Source: Rhodobacteraceae bacterium WD3A24 (GTDB lineage Bacteria > Pseudomonadota > Alphaproteobacteria > Rhodobacterales > Rhodobacteraceae). Taken from it: a stretch of 64,000 bases of DNA. The position numbers and the translations under genes were made by a program. Positions 1 to 10,993 of the stretch are shown here, piece after piece; position 1 is the first letter of the stretch, and every line of letters starts with the position of its first letter. The notes beneath the pieces were generated by a model. The model had not been told where the DNA came from. It was given only the letters and a program-made list of their open reading frames with translations, and did not search any database. The DNA lies in NCBI GenBank assembly GCA_002967695.1, contig PUHN01000014.1, forward strand, positions 1 to 64,000. The letters run 5' to 3'.

Positions 1-1187
1 GGCGCCTCGGCCAGCCCCTCGGGCGCCGGGGCCTGCGCGGCGGTCGCGGCGCGCAGCGCGCCGGCGCCGGGCCGGTCCATCTGGTAGACACGCGCGGGGC
101 CGGCCGGTTCGGGGCGCATCGCGCCCAGCATCGCGCCCCCCACCGTCGACGAGGCGCGGTGCCCCGCCTCGGCCAGCGCGTGGCGCAGCGCCGAGACGAC
201 CAGCCCGCGCGCCACGCCCGGCTCGCGGAAACGCACCTCGGCCTTGGCGGGATGGACATTCACGTCCACCCGCTGCGGGTCGCAGTCCAGGAAAAGCACC
301 GCAGCCGGGTGACGATCACGGGCCAGAACGTCTGAATAGGCCGCGCGCAGCGCGCCCAGCAGCATCTTGTCGCGCACGGGGCGGGCATTGACAAAGACGT
401 GCTGCGCCACCGCCGCCCCGCGCGAGAAGGTGGGCAGCCCGGCATAGCCGCGCAGCGTCAGCCCCTCGCGCTCGGCCTCCACGGGCAGGGCGTTGTCCAC
501 GAACTCGGCGCCCATCACCCGGGCGAGGCGGCCGCGCAGCGCGGCGAACAGATCGCCCGTCTCGGGCTCGGCGCGGAACACCAGCCGCCCGTCGCCGCCC
601 CCCGAGACGTCGCGCAGGGAAAAGCCCACGCCCGGCTCGGCCATCGCCAGCCGCTTGACGACCTCGCCGATCGCCTGCGCCTCAGCCCGGTCGGTGCGCA
701 GGAACTTCAGCCGGGCGGGCGTGGCAAAGAAAAGCTCGCGCAGCTCGACCACCGTGCCGCGGTTCAGCGCCGCGGGCCGGACCGGCCCCGCCGCGCCGCC
801 CGCCACGGCGATCTCGGCCCCCTCGGCCCCCTCGGCGCGCGAGGCGATGGTCAGCCGGCCCACCGCGCCCAGCGATGCGAGCGCCTCGCCCCGGAAGCCG
901 AAGGAGTGGATGTCGAGCAGGTCGGCCCCGTCGATCTTGGAGGTCGCGTGGCGCGCCAGCGCCAGCGGCAGATCCCCGGCGCTCATCCCGCAGCCGTCAT
1001 CGGCGACCCGGATCAGGGTCTTGCCCCCGTCGGCATAGGCGACATCGATCCGCCCCGCCCCGGCATCGAGCGCGTTCTCGACCAGCTCCTTGACCGCCGA
1101 GGCCGGGCGTTCGACCACCTCGCCGGCGGCGATGCGGTTGACGGCGGCCTCGTCGAGCTTGCGGATCGACGGGCGCTCTTGGCTCAT
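1..1187 (-). CDS. mutL: DNA mismatch repair protein MutL, N-terminal part (runs off left edge)
   Basis: MutL is the ATPase that couples MutS mismatch recognition to strand removal. About 395 codons are visible. The GHKL ATPase motifs appear in order: ENALDAGA around residue 40, DDGCGM around 65 and FGFRGEAL around 95. The transducer domain follows, with the conserved [12 protein letters not shown] stretch near residue 320. The C-terminal dimerisation/endonuclease domain lies outside the window, so the presence of an endonuclease motif cannot be judged. The ATG at 1185-1187 gives the family N-terminus ([20 protein letters not shown]). Both M16 peptidase genes lie upstream on the same strand, with 73 bases between the nearer one and mutL. 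Confidence 0.95.
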   Translation of the reverse strand, partial: MSQERPSIRKLDEAAVNRIAAGEVVERPASAVKELVENALDAGAGRIDVAYADGGKTLIRVADDGCGMSAGDLPLALARHATSKIDGADLLDIHSFGFRGEALASLGAVGRLTIASRAEGAEGAEIAVAGGAAGPVRPAALNRGTVVELRELFFATPARLKFLRTDRAEAQAIGEVVKRLAMAEPGVGFSLRDVSGGGDGRLVFRAEPETGDLFAALRGRLARVMGAEFVDNALPVEAEREGLTLRGYAGLPTFSRGAAVAQHVFVNARPVRDKMLLGALRAAYSDVLARDRHPAAVLFLDCDPQRVDVNVHPAKAEVRFREPGVARGLVVSALRHALAEAGHRASSTVGGAMLGAMRPEPAGPARVYQMDRPGAGALRAATAAQAPAPEGLAEA

Positions 1188-1260
1188 GTTGGGGCTGGGG
1201 CTAAGCATGCCACAAGCATTAGCATGCCGCGCCCCGCCCTGCCAAGCGGATCGGCGCTGT

Positions 1261-2577
1261 TCAGCCGCCCGGTTCCATCCCTTCGGGCTGGCCCACCACG
1301 ACGAAATGCAGCCCCTCGGGGTCGAGCAGCCGCTGCGCCACACGGCGGATATCGTCGAGCGTGACGTCACGCACCATGTCGTTGCGCTCCTCGATATAGC
1401 TGACGGGCATGTCGTCGAGCTGCATTCCCACCATGATTCGCGCGATCTGCGCGTTCCCGTCGAAGCGCAGCGGGTAAGCGCCGGTCATGTAGGTCTTGAC
1501 CTCGTCGAGTTCCTGCTCGGTCAGCCCTTCCTCGGCCATTCTCGCCCACTCTTCGCGCACGAGCCCGATCGCCTGTGCGACGTATTCGTTGCGACTGGAA
1601 AAGCCGCCGCGGATGGTGCTGGCGAGATCGCGGGGAACGAGATAGCTGCGCACGCCATAGGTCAGCCCGCGCTCTTCGCGCAGATCATGCATCAGGCGGG
1701 TGCCGAAGCGGCCGCCGCCGAGAACCTCGATCATGAGATAGGCTGTCATGAAATCGGGATCGTCGCGCGCGATGCCCTTGTGCCCGAAGGTCACCACCGA
1801 TTGCGGCCCCTCGAACGGCACGACAGTGAGACCGCCGGTCAGGCCGATATCGGCGGGCTCGGGCATCGGCGCGCCGGTTGTGGGAAGCTCGCCGAGAACC
1901 GAATCGATCAGCGCGCCAAGCGCGTCGGGGGTGATGTCGCCCACCGCCGAGACATAGACCCTGTCCCGCGCGAGGGCGGCCTCATGCGCGGCGATCAGAT
2001 CGTCGCGCGACAGGTCTGCCACGCTTTCCATCGTGCCCTCGGCGGGGGTGGCGTAGGGATGGTCGCCGAATGCCAGTTCCGCAAAGCGGCGACTGGCGAT
2101 GGCATTGGGATCACGCGCGTCCGAGCGCAGCCCCGACAGGACCTGCCCCCGCACGCGCTCCACCGCGACCGGGGCAAAGCTGGGTTCGGTCAGTGCCGCG
2201 CGCAGCAGCTCGGCCGACTCGCCGCGATTCTCGGTGAGAAACCGGGCCGAGACGGCGACCGTGTCGTGGCTCGAGTCGAAATCCAACCGCGCGCCCAGCC
2301 CCTCGAGCGTGGCGGCGAAGCCCTGCGCATCCATGCCGTTCGACCCTTCCTCGAGCAGCGCGGTCATCAGATGGACCGCGCCCTCCGCGCCGTCCGGGTC
2401 GAGCGCGGCGCCGCCGCGAAAGCGGATTTCGATGGCGGTGAAGGGCAGGGAGTGATCCTCGGCAAGCCAGGCGTCGATCCCCCCCGGCGAGGTAAGCTCG
2501 GTGATCTCAACCGCCGCGCGGGCGGGTAGCGCCAGCGTGACCGCTGCCGCGAGCGCGAAAAACAGCCGTTTCATCAT
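1261..2577 (-). CDS. M16 family peptidase-like protein, non-catalytic partner
   Basis: This is a 438-residue pitrilysin/insulinase-fold protein with an N-terminal signal peptide (hydrophobic residues 4-21, ending LPARA), so it should be periplasmic. The zinc motif HxxEH expected around residue 70 is replaced by [10 protein letters not shown], so it should not be catalytic alone. It keeps the C-terminal arginine-tyrosine region ([12 protein letters not shown]) typical of the inactive half of M16B pairs. Its start overlaps the stop of the upstream catalytic gene by 4 bases (ATGA), implying translational coupling and a heterodimer. The physiological substrate is unknown. Confidence 0.88.
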   Translation of the reverse strand: MMKRLFFALAAAVTLALPARAAVEITELTSPGGIDAWLAEDHSLPFTAIEIRFRGGAALDPDGAEGAVHLMTALLEEGSNGMDAQGFAATLEGLGARLDFDSSHDTVAVSARFLTENRGESAELLRAALTEPSFAPVAVERVRGQVLSGLRSDARDPNAIASRRFAELAFGDHPYATPAEGTMESVADLSRDDLIAAHEAALARDRVYVSAVGDITPDALGALIDSVLGELPTTGAPMPEPADIGLTGGLTVVPFEGPQSVVTFGHKGIARDDPDFMTAYLMIEVLGGGRFGTRLMHDLREERGLTYGVRSYLVPRDLASTIRGGFSSRNEYVAQAIGLVREEWARMAEEGLTEQELDEVKTYMTGAYPLRFDGNAQIARIMVGMQLDDMPVSYIEERNDMVRDVTLDDIRRVAQRLLDPEGLHFVVVGQPEGMEPGG

Positions 2578-3929
2578 GAATTCTCCCCGTCGCCGTTCTG
2601 TTCGTCGGCAGGCGCGACAAGCCGGCCCGTCACCCCGTGGCCGTTCTCCAGAAGGGCGCGGGCGGCGGCCATCACCTCTTCGCGGGTGACGGCATCCAGC
2701 GCCTCGGGCCAGGCGCGTACATCCGCCACCGTCAGCCCGCTGGTCAGCGCGGTGCCGTAGCGGCGCGCGCGCTCGCGCATGTCATCGCGTGCATAGATCT
2801 GCGAGGCGCGGATGTCGGTCTTGATGCGCTCGAACCGCTCCAGATCAATACCGGTATCCAGGAAATCGGCCAGTGCCGCGTCCAGCGCGGCTTCGGCCTC
2901 GTCATGCGACACGCCCGGCAGCGGCACCACGCCCAGCGTGAAGGTGGCGTCATCGACCCTCATTCCGTTATACCCCGCCGCGACCTGCAGCGCGATTTCC
3001 CTGTCGAACTGAAGCGCCTCTGCAAGGACCGAGGTGAACGGGCTGCCGCCGAGAAGTTCGGCCAGAACCGTCAGCGCGGCGGCCTCGGCCTGGTCGCCGG
3101 GGCGCCGGGCCGGGGCGAGTTGCATGCGCATGACATAGGGCTGGCCCACGCGCGGATCGATATAGCTCACGCGCCGCTCGCTCAGATGCGGCGGCTCCTG
3201 CGGGCGCGTGCGCGGCGTGACATCGGGGGCGGCGGGGATCGGGCCGTAGTGCCGCTCGGCCATCGCGCGGACTTCCTCGGGGTCCACGTCGCCCGCGACG
3301 ATGAGCACCGCGTTGTTGGGCGCGTAGTGGCGGCTGTAGAATTCGGTGGCGTCATCGCCGCTCAGCGCCGCGATCTCGTGGCGCCAGCCGATGATTGGCG
3401 TGCCATAGGGGTGATTGAGATAGAGCGCGGCGCGCATCCGCTCGCCCATAATCGCGCCGGGGCGGCTGTCGACCCGCTGCGCGCGCTCCTCGAGAATCAC
3501 GTCGCGTTCGGTGCGCCAGTCCTGTTCGGAGAAATCGAGATTGGCCATCCGGTCGGCCTCTAGCTCCATCATCAGCTCAAGCCGGTCGGCGGCGACGCGC
3601 TGGAAGTATCCGGTGAAGTCCTGGCTGGTGAAGGCATTGTCGCTGCCGCCATTGGCCTCGACGATATCGGAAAATTCGCCTGGCGCGCGCGTCTCGGTGC
3701 CCTTGAACATCAGATGTTCGAGCAGATGCGCAATGCCCGACCGCCCCGGTGGTGCGTCGGCGGCCCCCGACCGGTACCAGACCATATGCACCGCGATCGG
3801 GGCGCGGTGATCCTCGATCACCACGATTTCGAGGCCGTTGTCGAGCGTGTAGCCCGTGACCGGTTCTGCGCGCAGCGGCAACGCCGCCAGCGCGATAAGC
3901 GCGACAAGAGTCGCGGCAAGCCTGTTCAT
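2574..3929 (-). CDS. Zinc peptidase of the M16 (pitrilysin/insulinase) family
   Basis: This 451-residue secreted protease has a signal peptide (residues 1-21, LPLRA cleavage) and an intact inverted zinc motif, HLLEH at residues 68-72. The third ligand probably lies in the WRTERDVILEE stretch about 75 residues further on. The clan has two homologous halves, and the second half continues to the C-terminus. Together with the overlapping downstream inactive homologue it resembles PqqL-like or processing-peptidase-like M16B pairs. The substrate cannot be read from sequence. An 82-base gap separates it from the upstream DUF3035 lipoprotein gene on the same strand. Confidence 0.92.
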   Translation of the reverse strand: MNRLAATLVALIALAALPLRAEPVTGYTLDNGLEIVVIEDHRAPIAVHMVWYRSGAADAPPGRSGIAHLLEHLMFKGTETRAPGEFSDIVEANGGSDNAFTSQDFTGYFQRVAADRLELMMELEADRMANLDFSEQDWRTERDVILEERAQRVDSRPGAIMGERMRAALYLNHPYGTPIIGWRHEIAALSGDDATEFYSRHYAPNNAVLIVAGDVDPEEVRAMAERHYGPIPAAPDVTPRTRPQEPPHLSERRVSYIDPRVGQPYVMRMQLAPARRPGDQAEAAALTVLAELLGGSPFTSVLAEALQFDREIALQVAAGYNGMRVDDATFTLGVVPLPGVSHDEAEAALDAALADFLDTGIDLERFERIKTDIRASQIYARDDMRERARRYGTALTSGLTVADVRAWPEALDAVTREEVMAAARALLENGHGVTGRLVAPADEQNGDGENS

Positions 3930-4011
3930 GATTTCCTCCCCGGGTTCCTTTGCGCATGACGCTGACCGCTGGGAGAGGCCGGTGCAACCCTGGCCACGCA
4001 GTCGTGAGCGA

Positions 4012-4536
4012 TCACCCGCCGTCGGATTCGGGATCGGGGGGCGCGGCGGGGGTGGTCACGCCGCGCGCGCGCCAGCGCGCCAGTTCGGCTTGCTGATCGA
4101 GCGACATCTGCTCATAGGCGCGGTAGTAGACGTTGACGTTGAAAACCCGCTCCAGAAGCCGGCCGTCATTCTCGCGACGAAAGGCGAGATCCTCGGCGGC
4201 CAGCCGCTCACGGATGTTGGGGACGACGCCGAAGCGCGTGGCGTATTCGAGGATGGGCCTGTCCCCCGCCGCGCTGCCGGCCTGCGGGGCCCCGCCCAGC
4301 GCAGCGACCGCATCGGCCTGCGGGGAAGGGTCGGTGCGGTTCGTGCCGCCCGGATCGGGGGCGGGCAGCGTCGCCATGTCCTGCGGCATCTCCAGTGGCC
4401 GATTGGGCACGATGCCGAATTCGTCGGGGCCGCTGGTGGCCGAGGACGCGTTCATCAGGCGCGGAGTCTCCGGCCCGGAACACGCCGCGAGCGCCGCGAT
4501 GCCCGCCAGTGCCAGAATGCCGTGCCTGAACCGCAT
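4012..4536 (-). CDS. DUF3035 family lipoprotein
   Basis: This 174-residue protein has a short signal peptide and a lipobox (LAACS), so it should be a lipid-anchored envelope protein. The conserved part is the GPDEFGIVPNRPLEMP motif after the acylated cysteine, which is typical of DUF3035. The C-terminus is rich in charged helix and Pro. The start is placed at the ATG at 4534-4536 because AGGAG lies at proper distance; an in-frame ATG six codons upstream contains that ribosome site. The gene follows lspA by 53 bases, an apt context because LspA processes lipoproteins. Function unknown. Confidence 0.85.
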   Translation of the reverse strand: MRFRHGILALAGIAALAACSGPETPRLMNASSATSGPDEFGIVPNRPLEMPQDMATLPAPDPGGTNRTDPSPQADAVAALGGAPQAGSAAGDRPILEYATRFGVVPNIRERLAAEDLAFRRENDGRLLERVFNVNVYYRAYEQMSLDQQAELARWRARGVTTPAAPPDPESDGG

Positions 4537-4589
4537 GCCTGTCTCCTGATCCATTCCAGCCCCGTCTTTAGCCGATCGCCGCGGCAACG

Positions 4590-5060
4590 TCACGGGGTCT
4601 TGTGGCGCCCGGCGAACATCACCAGCCCCAGCGCGCCGGCGAAGATCGCCACATCGGCGATGTTGAAGGCAAAGGGGTTGTCGATTCCACAGCACGACAT
4701 GTTCAGGAAATCGGCGACCGCACCATAGATTACCCGGTCCACGACATTGCCCAGCGCGCCGCCCACCAGCAGCCCGGCCGACACCTGCATCGCGCGGTTG
4801 CCGGCCTCGCGCCGCACCCACAGCCACACCCAGGCCGAAATCGCCAGCGCCAGCGCGACCAGCCCCCAGCGCATGACATCGGCCCCCGAGGAGAACAGCC
4901 CGAAATTCACGCCTCGGTTCCACGCCATGCGCAGCACCAGGAAGGGTGGCGCGACCTCGATGACCAGCCGCTCCTGCAGGTTCAGCCCGTGGACCACCGC
5001 CCATTTCAGCGCCTGATCCAGCACGAAGGTCGTCGCCAGTGTGAAAGTCGCAAGCCGCAT
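4590..5060 (-). CDS. lspA: Lipoprotein signal peptidase (signal peptidase II)
   Basis: LspA is an inner-membrane aspartic peptidase that cleaves prolipoproteins after diacylglyceryl modification. The 156-residue protein has four predicted membrane segments. The catalytic aspartates are visible in GNVVDR (D108) and FNIADV (D136), and the conserved N-R-x-V-N-F stretch is at 48-53. It starts 7 bases after the purH stop and is followed by a DUF3035 lipoprotein gene, so the three are probably cotranscribed. The length is normal for the family. Confidence 0.96.
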   Translation of the reverse strand: MRLATFTLATTFVLDQALKWAVVHGLNLQERLVIEVAPPFLVLRMAWNRGVNFGLFSSGADVMRWGLVALALAISAWVWLWVRREAGNRAMQVSAGLLVGGALGNVVDRVIYGAVADFLNMSCCGIDNPFAFNIADVAIFAGALGLVMFAGRHKTP

Positions 5061-5067
5061 CGCGCGC

Positions 5068-6657
5068 TCAGTGCCGGAAATGGCGCTGGCCGGTGAAGAC
5101 CATGGCGAGGCCGGCCTCGTCGGCGGCCGCGATCACCTCTTCGTCGCGCTTCGAGCCGCCGGGCTGGATCACCGCCGTCGCGCCCGCCTCGGCCGCGGCC
5201 ATCAGGCCGTCGGGAAAGGGAAAGAAGGCGTCGGACGCCACCGCCGACCCTTCGGTCGGGGGCGCGTCGAGCTCCAGCGTGCGCGCCATGTCCAGCGCCT
5301 TGCGCGCGGCGATGCGCGTGGAGTCCACCCGGCTCATCTGTCCCGCACCGATGCCCACCGTCGCCTGCCCGCGGGCATAGACGATGGCGTTGGACTTCAC
5401 ATGCTTGGCCACCTTCCACGCGAACAGCATGTCGGCAAGCTCTGCCTCGGACGGCGCGCGGCGGGTGACGACCCTGAGATCGCCCGCGCCCAGCTGGCCG
5501 TTGTCGCGGTCCTGCACCAGAAAGCCGCCGCCCACCTGCCGGAATGTCAGCCCCGGCGCGCCGGGGTTGGCCAGACCCTTGGTCGTCAGCAGCCGTAGGT
5601 TCTTCCTTGCGGCGAAGACGTCCAGCGCCGCGTCGTCGGCGCCCGGCGCGATCACCACCTCGGTGAAGATCGAGGCGATGGCGCGCGCGGTCTCGGCGTC
5701 CAGCCGCTGGTTCAGCGCAACGATGCCGCCGAAGGCCGAGGTCCGGTCGCAGTCATAGGCGCGGGCGTAGGCCTCGGCCAGCGTCGCCCCGCGCGCCGCA
5801 CCGCAGGGGTTGGCGTGCTTGATGATGGCGCAGGCGGGCCCCTCGGCGGGCAGGAACTCCGAGACAAGCTCGAACGCCGCGTCGGTGTCGTTGATGTTGT
5901 TGTAGGAAAGCTCCTTGCCCTGGTGCTGGCGGGCGGTCGCCAGGCCGGGCCGGTCGCTGCCGTCGGTGTAGAAGGCGGCGCGCTGATGCGGGTTCTCGCC
6001 GTAGCGAAGCGTCTGCGCCAGCCGCCCCGCGAAGGCGCGCCGGCGCGGCGCCGGATCCTCCAGCGCCCCGGCCATCCAGCCCGACACCGCCGCGTCATAG
6101 GCGGCCGTGCGTCCATAGGCCGTCTGCGCCAGCTTCTGGCGGAAGCGGTAAGAGGTCGCGCCGTCATGGGCGTCGAGTTCGGCCAGCAGGTGCGGGTAAT
6201 CCTCGGGGTCGACCACCACGCCGACATGGGCGTGGTTCTTCGCCCCCGCCCGGATCATCGCCGGGCCGCCGATGTCGATGTTCTCGACCGTCTCGTCATA
6301 CTCCGCGCCGCGCGCCACCGTCGCCTCGAACGGGTAGAGGTTGACCACCAGCAGATCGATCGGGGCGATGCCGTGCTCCTGCATCGCGGCGACATGGCTG
6401 CCCTCGTCGCGCAGCGCCAGCAGCCCGCCATGGACCATCGGGTGCAGCGTCTTGACGCGCCCGTCCATCATCTCGGGAAAGCCGGTCAGATCGGCCACGT
6501 CGCGCACCTCGCAGCCGGCCGCGCGCAGCGCCTTGCCCGTGCCCCCGGTCGAGACGATCTGCACGCCCCGCGCCGCCAGCGCCCGGCCCAGATCCTCCAG
6601 TCCGGTCTTGTCGGAAACGGAAATCAGCGCGCGGCGCAGCGGCACGAGGTCTTGCAT
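5068..6657 (-). CDS. purH: Bifunctional AICAR formyltransferase/IMP cyclohydrolase
   Basis: PurH carries out the last two steps of IMP synthesis: formylation of AICAR with 10-formyl-tetrahydrofolate, then ring closure. The 529-residue protein has the methylglyoxal-synthase-like cyclohydrolase domain first ([12 protein letters not shown] at the start, [17 protein letters not shown]). The AICARFT domain follows, with the active-site KHANPCGAA. The start is the ATG at 6655-6657 because AAGGAG lies upstream; a longer in-frame opening exists but has no ribosome site and would overlap the upstream gene. It heads a purH-lspA-DUF3035 run behind rsmB and the heparinase-like gene. Confidence 0.97.
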   Translation of the reverse strand: MQDLVPLRRALISVSDKTGLEDLGRALAARGVQIVSTGGTGKALRAAGCEVRDVADLTGFPEMMDGRVKTLHPMVHGGLLALRDEGSHVAAMQEHGIAPIDLLVVNLYPFEATVARGAEYDETVENIDIGGPAMIRAGAKNHAHVGVVVDPEDYPHLLAELDAHDGATSYRFRQKLAQTAYGRTAAYDAAVSGWMAGALEDPAPRRRAFAGRLAQTLRYGENPHQRAAFYTDGSDRPGLATARQHQGKELSYNNINDTDAAFELVSEFLPAEGPACAIIKHANPCGAARGATLAEAYARAYDCDRTSAFGGIVALNQRLDAETARAIASIFTEVVIAPGADDAALDVFAARKNLRLLTTKGLANPGAPGLTFRQVGGGFLVQDRDNGQLGAGDLRVVTRRAPSEAELADMLFAWKVAKHVKSNAIVYARGQATVGIGAGQMSRVDSTRIAARKALDMARTLELDAPPTEGSAVASDAFFPFPDGLMAAAEAGATAVIQPGGSKRDEEVIAAADEAGLAMVFTGQRHFRH

Positions 6658-6667
6658 GGGGGCTCCT

Positions 6668-8416
6668 TCAGTCGGCCTGTCCCGCCGGCGCGGGGGCATC
6701 CATTTCGATGTCACGGACGGCTACCGGGGTTTCGCCGGTCTTGGCAAGGGTCCAGTTGGCCTGCGCGGCATACTCGGTGACGAGGCTCGACAGAACGATC
6801 TGCGCCGTCGCCCGCGGCCGCGGGCGGGACTCGTCGAAATAGACCGACGGCTCGAGCGACAGCATCGCCGCCCCGTCATGGCGAAACCGCCAGCGCTCTC
6901 CGCTGGCCAGCGTCAGCAGCACAGAGGCTCCGCCCTCATCGAGCGAGGCCGCCACATCGGGATGAAGCTGAAAGCGCACGCAAAAGCGCGCCCCCTGCCG
7001 CCAGTTGTCGGCCATGAAACGGTCGAACCGCGCCCGGTGGTCCGGCGTGATCGCGGCCAGCGTGTCCTCTCCCATCAGCGCGCGGCCGTCGGCGCTCAGA
7101 TCGAGCCGGCGCACATGGGTCAGCCCGTGGCCGGGCACATAGCCGTCATGGCTCATCAGCAGCGCGCGGCCGTAAGGCTCATTGAAACGCTCCAGCGTGA
7201 CCGCCTCGGGGCGGATGGCCAGCGGCACGGGCCCGGGGCGGGCGAGCACGCGTCCGGGGCGCAGCCGCGACGAGGCCATGCCCTCGACCGCGAGCGTGGA
7301 ATGCAGCGCGGTGGCGCGCGCGGCGCGGCGCCATTCCCGCCCCTGCAGGGCGGCGGGGCCGCAACTCACGATCACCGGGCGGCGCCCCGATGTCAGCTCG
7401 AAGGCCAGCGTGGAGGCATGTGCGGCGCTGCTGCCGGCCGGCGGCGCCGCCGCGTCGGCGATCAGGCTGCTTCGCCCGGCCGTGATCCGTGCAAAGCCCA
7501 TCGCCCCGGTGTCGCGCGCGGCCACGCGCACACCCGACTCCGCCAGTGCCCGGTCGAGACGGCCCGGCGCCCCCGGCCCGCCGCCGTGAAATCGGGCGAG
7601 CGTGCCGTCGGCGTGGCGCAGGCTGCGCAGGGTCGGCGCGATCCGCTCGATGGCCGCGACATGGTCGCGATCGGCCATTTTCCCGGCCTCGGACAATGCC
7701 GACGACGCCCAGTTCAGCAGCGTGAGGATGTCGAGCAGCTCCTCGGGATTGCGGCCGGAAATGGCGCCGTCCGGCCCGATCCGTTCGGCGCATTCCAACC
7801 CCAGCGCGGTGCGCGCGGATGCGAGATGACTCTCCATCCCCTCCAGCATGATACCGGCATGAAGCAGGGCAGCGAGCGCCTCGAAACGCGCCGCGCCCGG
7901 CGGCGCGCGATGCCACCGGCGAGTCAGAAACGCGGTGTGATGCGCCAGCGCGGCAAAGAGCGGATCGGTTTCGCCATCGGGGCGATCGCTGAGCAGAAGT
8001 GTCGCGTGGAACAGCCAGCGCAAGAGCCGCCGCCCCGCCAGCGCGGGCGTCCAGCCCGGCCCCCGCCCGCGGGCATACCGCGCGAGCCACTGCGCCGTCC
8101 ATGCCTGCGCCGTGCGGCATGCGAGGCCGTCACCGAGCGCGGCGAGATCATCGAGCCAGCCGAAGCCATGCAGCGCCGCAGTGAAATCTGTATCAGAGGT
8201 TTCGATGTCCCACGGGCTCCGGCCCGGCGCATCGATGCAGCGCCCGCCGAGCACGAAACGCCCGGCAAGCAAATCCCGCCCGCGCGCGGGGTCGCCGATG
8301 CTGCGCGGCGCGGGCTCGACGATGAAGCCCGCCACGGGGGGCGCGCCGGCCGTGCGCCGGGCCTCGAGCCGGTCCATCCAGCCCGCACCCCTCCCGAATC
8401 GGCTTCGACGTCGCAT
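6668..8416 (-). CDS. Heparinase II/III family protein
   Basis: This is a protein of about 582 residues. The N-terminal two thirds look like the helical toroid of heparinase/alginate-lyase folds, and the C-terminal third matches the Hepar_II/III beta-sandwich (stretches around [30 protein letters not shown]). Homologues sit between rsmB and purH in other Rhodobacterales, but the substrate has not been established and no signal peptide is evident. The start is uncertain: the ATG at 8414-8416 has GGAGG only two bases away, and an internal ATG about 13 codons later is possible. It ends 10 bases before purH and begins 79 bases after rsmB. Confidence 0.8.
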   Translation of the reverse strand: MRRRSRFGRGAGWMDRLEARRTAGAPPVAGFIVEPAPRSIGDPARGRDLLAGRFVLGGRCIDAPGRSPWDIETSDTDFTAALHGFGWLDDLAALGDGLACRTAQAWTAQWLARYARGRGPGWTPALAGRRLLRWLFHATLLLSDRPDGETDPLFAALAHHTAFLTRRWHRAPPGAARFEALAALLHAGIMLEGMESHLASARTALGLECAERIGPDGAISGRNPEELLDILTLLNWASSALSEAGKMADRDHVAAIERIAPTLRSLRHADGTLARFHGGGPGAPGRLDRALAESGVRVAARDTGAMGFARITAGRSSLIADAAAPPAGSSAAHASTLAFELTSGRRPVIVSCGPAALQGREWRRAARATALHSTLAVEGMASSRLRPGRVLARPGPVPLAIRPEAVTLERFNEPYGRALLMSHDGYVPGHGLTHVRRLDLSADGRALMGEDTLAAITPDHRARFDRFMADNWRQGARFCVRFQLHPDVAASLDEGGASVLLTLASGERWRFRHDGAAMLSLEPSVYFDESRPRPRATAQIVLSSLVTEYAAQANWTLAKTGETPVAVRDIEMDAPAPAGQAD

Positions 8417-8495
8417 CACCTCCGCCGTCTCCCGACATTGCCGCCCGCGCCGCGCCCCGGCCGGGTGGTCAGCATAGCCGCGCGCGGGGCGGGAG

Positions 8496-9800
8496 TCATG
8501 GCCCTGCCCGGTGAAGCCGCGCGATATAGAATCCGTCCATGCCGCCGAACTCCGGCCAGTAATCTGGGCGCAGGCGCAGGCCGCCTTCGAGCGTGCGCCA
8601 GCCCGCCTCGACGCCCCGCGGAAGTGGCGCGTCGCGTTCGACCGCCAGCCCCGGATGACGGTCGAGGGCTGCCACGATCTGCTCCTCGCCCTCCTCGGGC
8701 AGTAGCGAGCAGGTGCAGAACACCAGCCGCCCGCCGGGCGCGAGCATCGCCAGCGCCCGGTCGAGCATCGCCGCCTGCAACTCGGCCAGCGCGGCGATGT
8801 CGGCCTCGGTGCGCAGGAATGGCAGGTCGGGATGGCGGCGAATGGTGCCCGTCGCCGTGCAGGGCGCATCCAGCAGAATCGCGTCGAAACGCCGCGGCGG
8901 CGTCCAGTGCAGGGCGTCGGCGACGACCAGCTCGGCGCTGAGCCCCGTGCGCGAAAGGTTGTCGCGCAGGCGCTCCATCCGCGGCCCCGAGATGTCGAGC
9001 GCCGTGACCGCGGCCCCGGCCGCAGCCAGTTGCAGCGCCTTGCCGCCGGGCGCGGCGCAGAGGTCCAGCACCGCCTCGCCCGCCTGCGGCGCCAGCAGCC
9101 GCGCGGCGATGGCGGCGGCGGCGTCCTGCACCCACCACGCGCCGGAGTCGTAGCCCTCGAGCGCCGTGATCCGCGTGCGCGGCGGCAGGCGCAGGCTGCC
9201 CGTCGGCAACACGCGCGCGCCCTCCAGCCGCGCCGCCCAGCCATCGGCGTCGCCGTCGCGCAGGGTCAGGTCGGGCGCGGCCCCGGCCAGATGGGCCGCC
9301 TCCATCGCCGCCACCGCCGGCCGGCCATAGGCGTGGACCAGCCGCTTGCGTAGCCAGGGCGGCAGCCGCTGGGGCGGCAGCGCCTCCCAAGCTTCCGCCG
9401 GCTGCTCGGCCACGCGGCGCAGCACGGCATTGACCAGACCGGCCAGATGCCCGGTGCGCCGCCCCGCGCGCACCAGCGCCACGGCGGCATTCACCACGCC
9501 GTGCGCCGCCGCGCCCTCGGCCGAGAGTTCGACCGTGGCCAGACGCAGGATGTTGCGGACGGCCGGCGGCGGCGCCTTGCGAAGATGCGGGGCCAGCACC
9601 GTGTCGGCCCGCTCGATGTTGCGCAGCGTGGCCAGCGCAAGCCGCTGCGCGCGCGCCCGGTCGGCCGGCTCCAGCGCGTCGAGCGGGCCGCCGGAGACCA
9701 GCAGCTCGGACAGCGGCTGGCCGCGCTGGAGAACGCCGTCAAGCAGGGCCAGCGCCCCGCGCCGCGCGGGCAGCCCGGCGGATTGTGTCTGGCGCGCCAT
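8496..9800 (-). CDS. rsmB: 16S rRNA m5C methyltransferase, RsmB/Fmu family
   Basis: This 434-residue SAM-dependent enzyme is predicted to methylate a cytosine in 16S rRNA. An N-terminal NusB-like RNA-binding domain (about residues 15-140) precedes the Rossmann methyltransferase domain. SAM-binding VLDLCAAPGGK is followed by the two cysteines of the mechanism, in DAPCTATGTIRRHPD (motif IV) and FCTCSLLPEE (motif VI). It is divergent from the DUF1674 gene at 9875 with 74 bases between, so its promoter should lie there. Confidence 0.93.
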   Translation of the reverse strand: MARQTQSAGLPARRGALALLDGVLQRGQPLSELLVSGGPLDALEPADRARAQRLALATLRNIERADTVLAPHLRKAPPPAVRNILRLATVELSAEGAAAHGVVNAAVALVRAGRRTGHLAGLVNAVLRRVAEQPAEAWEALPPQRLPPWLRKRLVHAYGRPAVAAMEAAHLAGAAPDLTLRDGDADGWAARLEGARVLPTGSLRLPPRTRITALEGYDSGAWWVQDAAAAIAARLLAPQAGEAVLDLCAAPGGKALQLAAAGAAVTALDISGPRMERLRDNLSRTGLSAELVVADALHWTPPRRFDAILLDAPCTATGTIRRHPDLPFLRTEADIAALAELQAAMLDRALAMLAPGGRLVFCTCSLLPEEGEEQIVAALDRHPGLAVERDAPLPRGVEAGWRTLEGGLRLRPDYWPEFGGMDGFYIARLHRAGP

Positions 9801-9874
9801 GGCCCCTGTCCCGCCTTGTCCGGATCAGCGCGGGAGGTATATCAGGCGGGCAGGAGTCGCAAGGAGAGCGCATC

Positions 9875-10063
9875 ATGACCGACGATACCCGGCGCGACGA
9901 GGATGATTTGCCCGCGGCCGCCCGTCGCGCCCTGGCCGAGGCCGAGGAGCGCCGCCGCAACGCCGCCCCCGTCGAGATGCCGCGCGAGCTGGGCGGCCGC
10001 GACGGCCCCGAGCCGATCCGCTACGGCGACTGGGAGCGCAAGGGCATCGCCGTCGATTTCTGA
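9875..10063 (+). CDS. DUF1674 protein, succinate dehydrogenase assembly factor 4-like
   Basis: This 62-residue protein has a highly charged N-terminal helix and the family C-terminus ending GPEPIRYGDWERKGIAVDF. That conserved tail defines DUF1674, the bacterial relative of mitochondrial SDHAF4 (Sdh8), which binds flavinylated SdhA during complex II assembly. The role in this organism is inferred from the family. The start is the ATG at 9875 with AAGGAG upstream; an upstream in-frame ATG lacks a ribosome site. It converges on dapB with only 10 bases between the stops. Confidence 0.88.
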   Translation: MTDDTRRDEDDLPAAARRALAEAEERRRNAAPVEMPRELGGRDGPEPIRYGDWERKGIAVDF

Positions 10064-10073
10064 ACCCCCGCGT

Positions 10074-10883
10074 TCAGAGCCCCAGCACGTCGCGCATGGA
10101 ATACTCGCCCGCGCTGCGGCCCTGACCCCACAGGGCGGCCCGCAGCGCGCCGCGGGCGAAAAGCGCGCGGTCGCTGGCCACATGGCGCAGGACGATCCGC
10201 TCGCCCTCGCCGGCGAAGATCACGTCGTGCTCGCCCACGATGTCGCCGCCGCGAATGGCCGAAAAGCCGATCGCGCCGCGCTCGCGCGCGCCGGTGATGC
10301 CGTCGCGGCCGCGCTCGGCCACCTCTTCCAGCTGTCTGCCGCGCGCCTCGGCGGCCGCCTCGCCCAGCATCAGCGCCGTGCCCGAGGGCGCGTCCACCTT
10401 GTTGCGGTGATGCGCCTCGACCACCTCGATGTCGTAGTCGGCGTCGAGCGCGGCGGCGACCTTGCGCGTCAGCTCGACCAGAAGGTTCACGCCAAGGCTC
10501 ATGTTGCCCGCCCGCACGATGACGTTGCGCCGGCCGGCCTCGGCGATGGCGGCGAGGTCGTCCTCGCTCATGCCCGTCGTCCCGATGACATGCACCGCCC
10601 CGGCCTTGGCCGCCAGCGGCGCCATCGCCACGGTGGCGGCCGGCGCGGTGAAGTCGATGACCGCCTCGGCGCCCTCCAGCGCGGCGGCAGGGTCGTCGGT
10701 GACGCTCACGCCGATCTCGGCGCCGCCCATCGCGGTGCCGACATCCCGGCCCACCCAGTCATGCCCCGGCGCCTCGAGGCAGGCCGACAGCCGCGCCGCG
10801 TCGCTGTCGCGGATCAGCTCCACCAGCATCCGCCCCATGCGGCCCGAGGGGCCCATCACCACGATCGCGGGACTGTCGGCCAT
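10074..10883 (-). CDS. dapB: 4-hydroxy-tetrahydrodipicolinate reductase
   Basis: DapB performs the NAD(P)H-dependent reduction step of lysine and meso-diaminopimelate synthesis. The 269-residue protein has the nucleotide-binding GPSGRMGR near the N-terminus, the TTGMSEDDL loop, and the substrate/catalytic [14 protein letters not shown] motif. The ATG at 10881-10883 is preceded by GGAGGG at correct spacing; an ATG four codons upstream contains that ribosome site and is less likely. It is divergent from rbfA. Confidence 0.96.
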   Translation of the reverse strand: MADSPAIVVMGPSGRMGRMLVELIRDSDAARLSACLEAPGHDWVGRDVGTAMGGAEIGVSVTDDPAAALEGAEAVIDFTAPAATVAMAPLAAKAGAVHVIGTTGMSEDDLAAIAEAGRRNVIVRAGNMSLGVNLLVELTRKVAAALDADYDIEVVEAHHRNKVDAPSGTALMLGEAAAEARGRQLEEVAERGRDGITGARERGAIGFSAIRGGDIVGEHDVIFAGEGERIVLRHVASDRALFARGALRAALWGQGRSAGEYSMRDVLGL

Positions 10884-10993
10884 CTCGCCCTCCATTCATC
10901 AGCGTGATCTCGTGCAAGCCTTAGCCGCAATGGGCGGCGCGGGCAAAGGCTTCGGTTGCCAGTGCCGGCGCTTTGGCATAAGCGGGCGCCATC

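Noticed and set aside
6341-8941. Plus-strand frame of 866 codons across purH, the heparinase gene and rsmB
   Set aside because: It spans three independent minus-strand genes with strong motifs and has no family resemblance.
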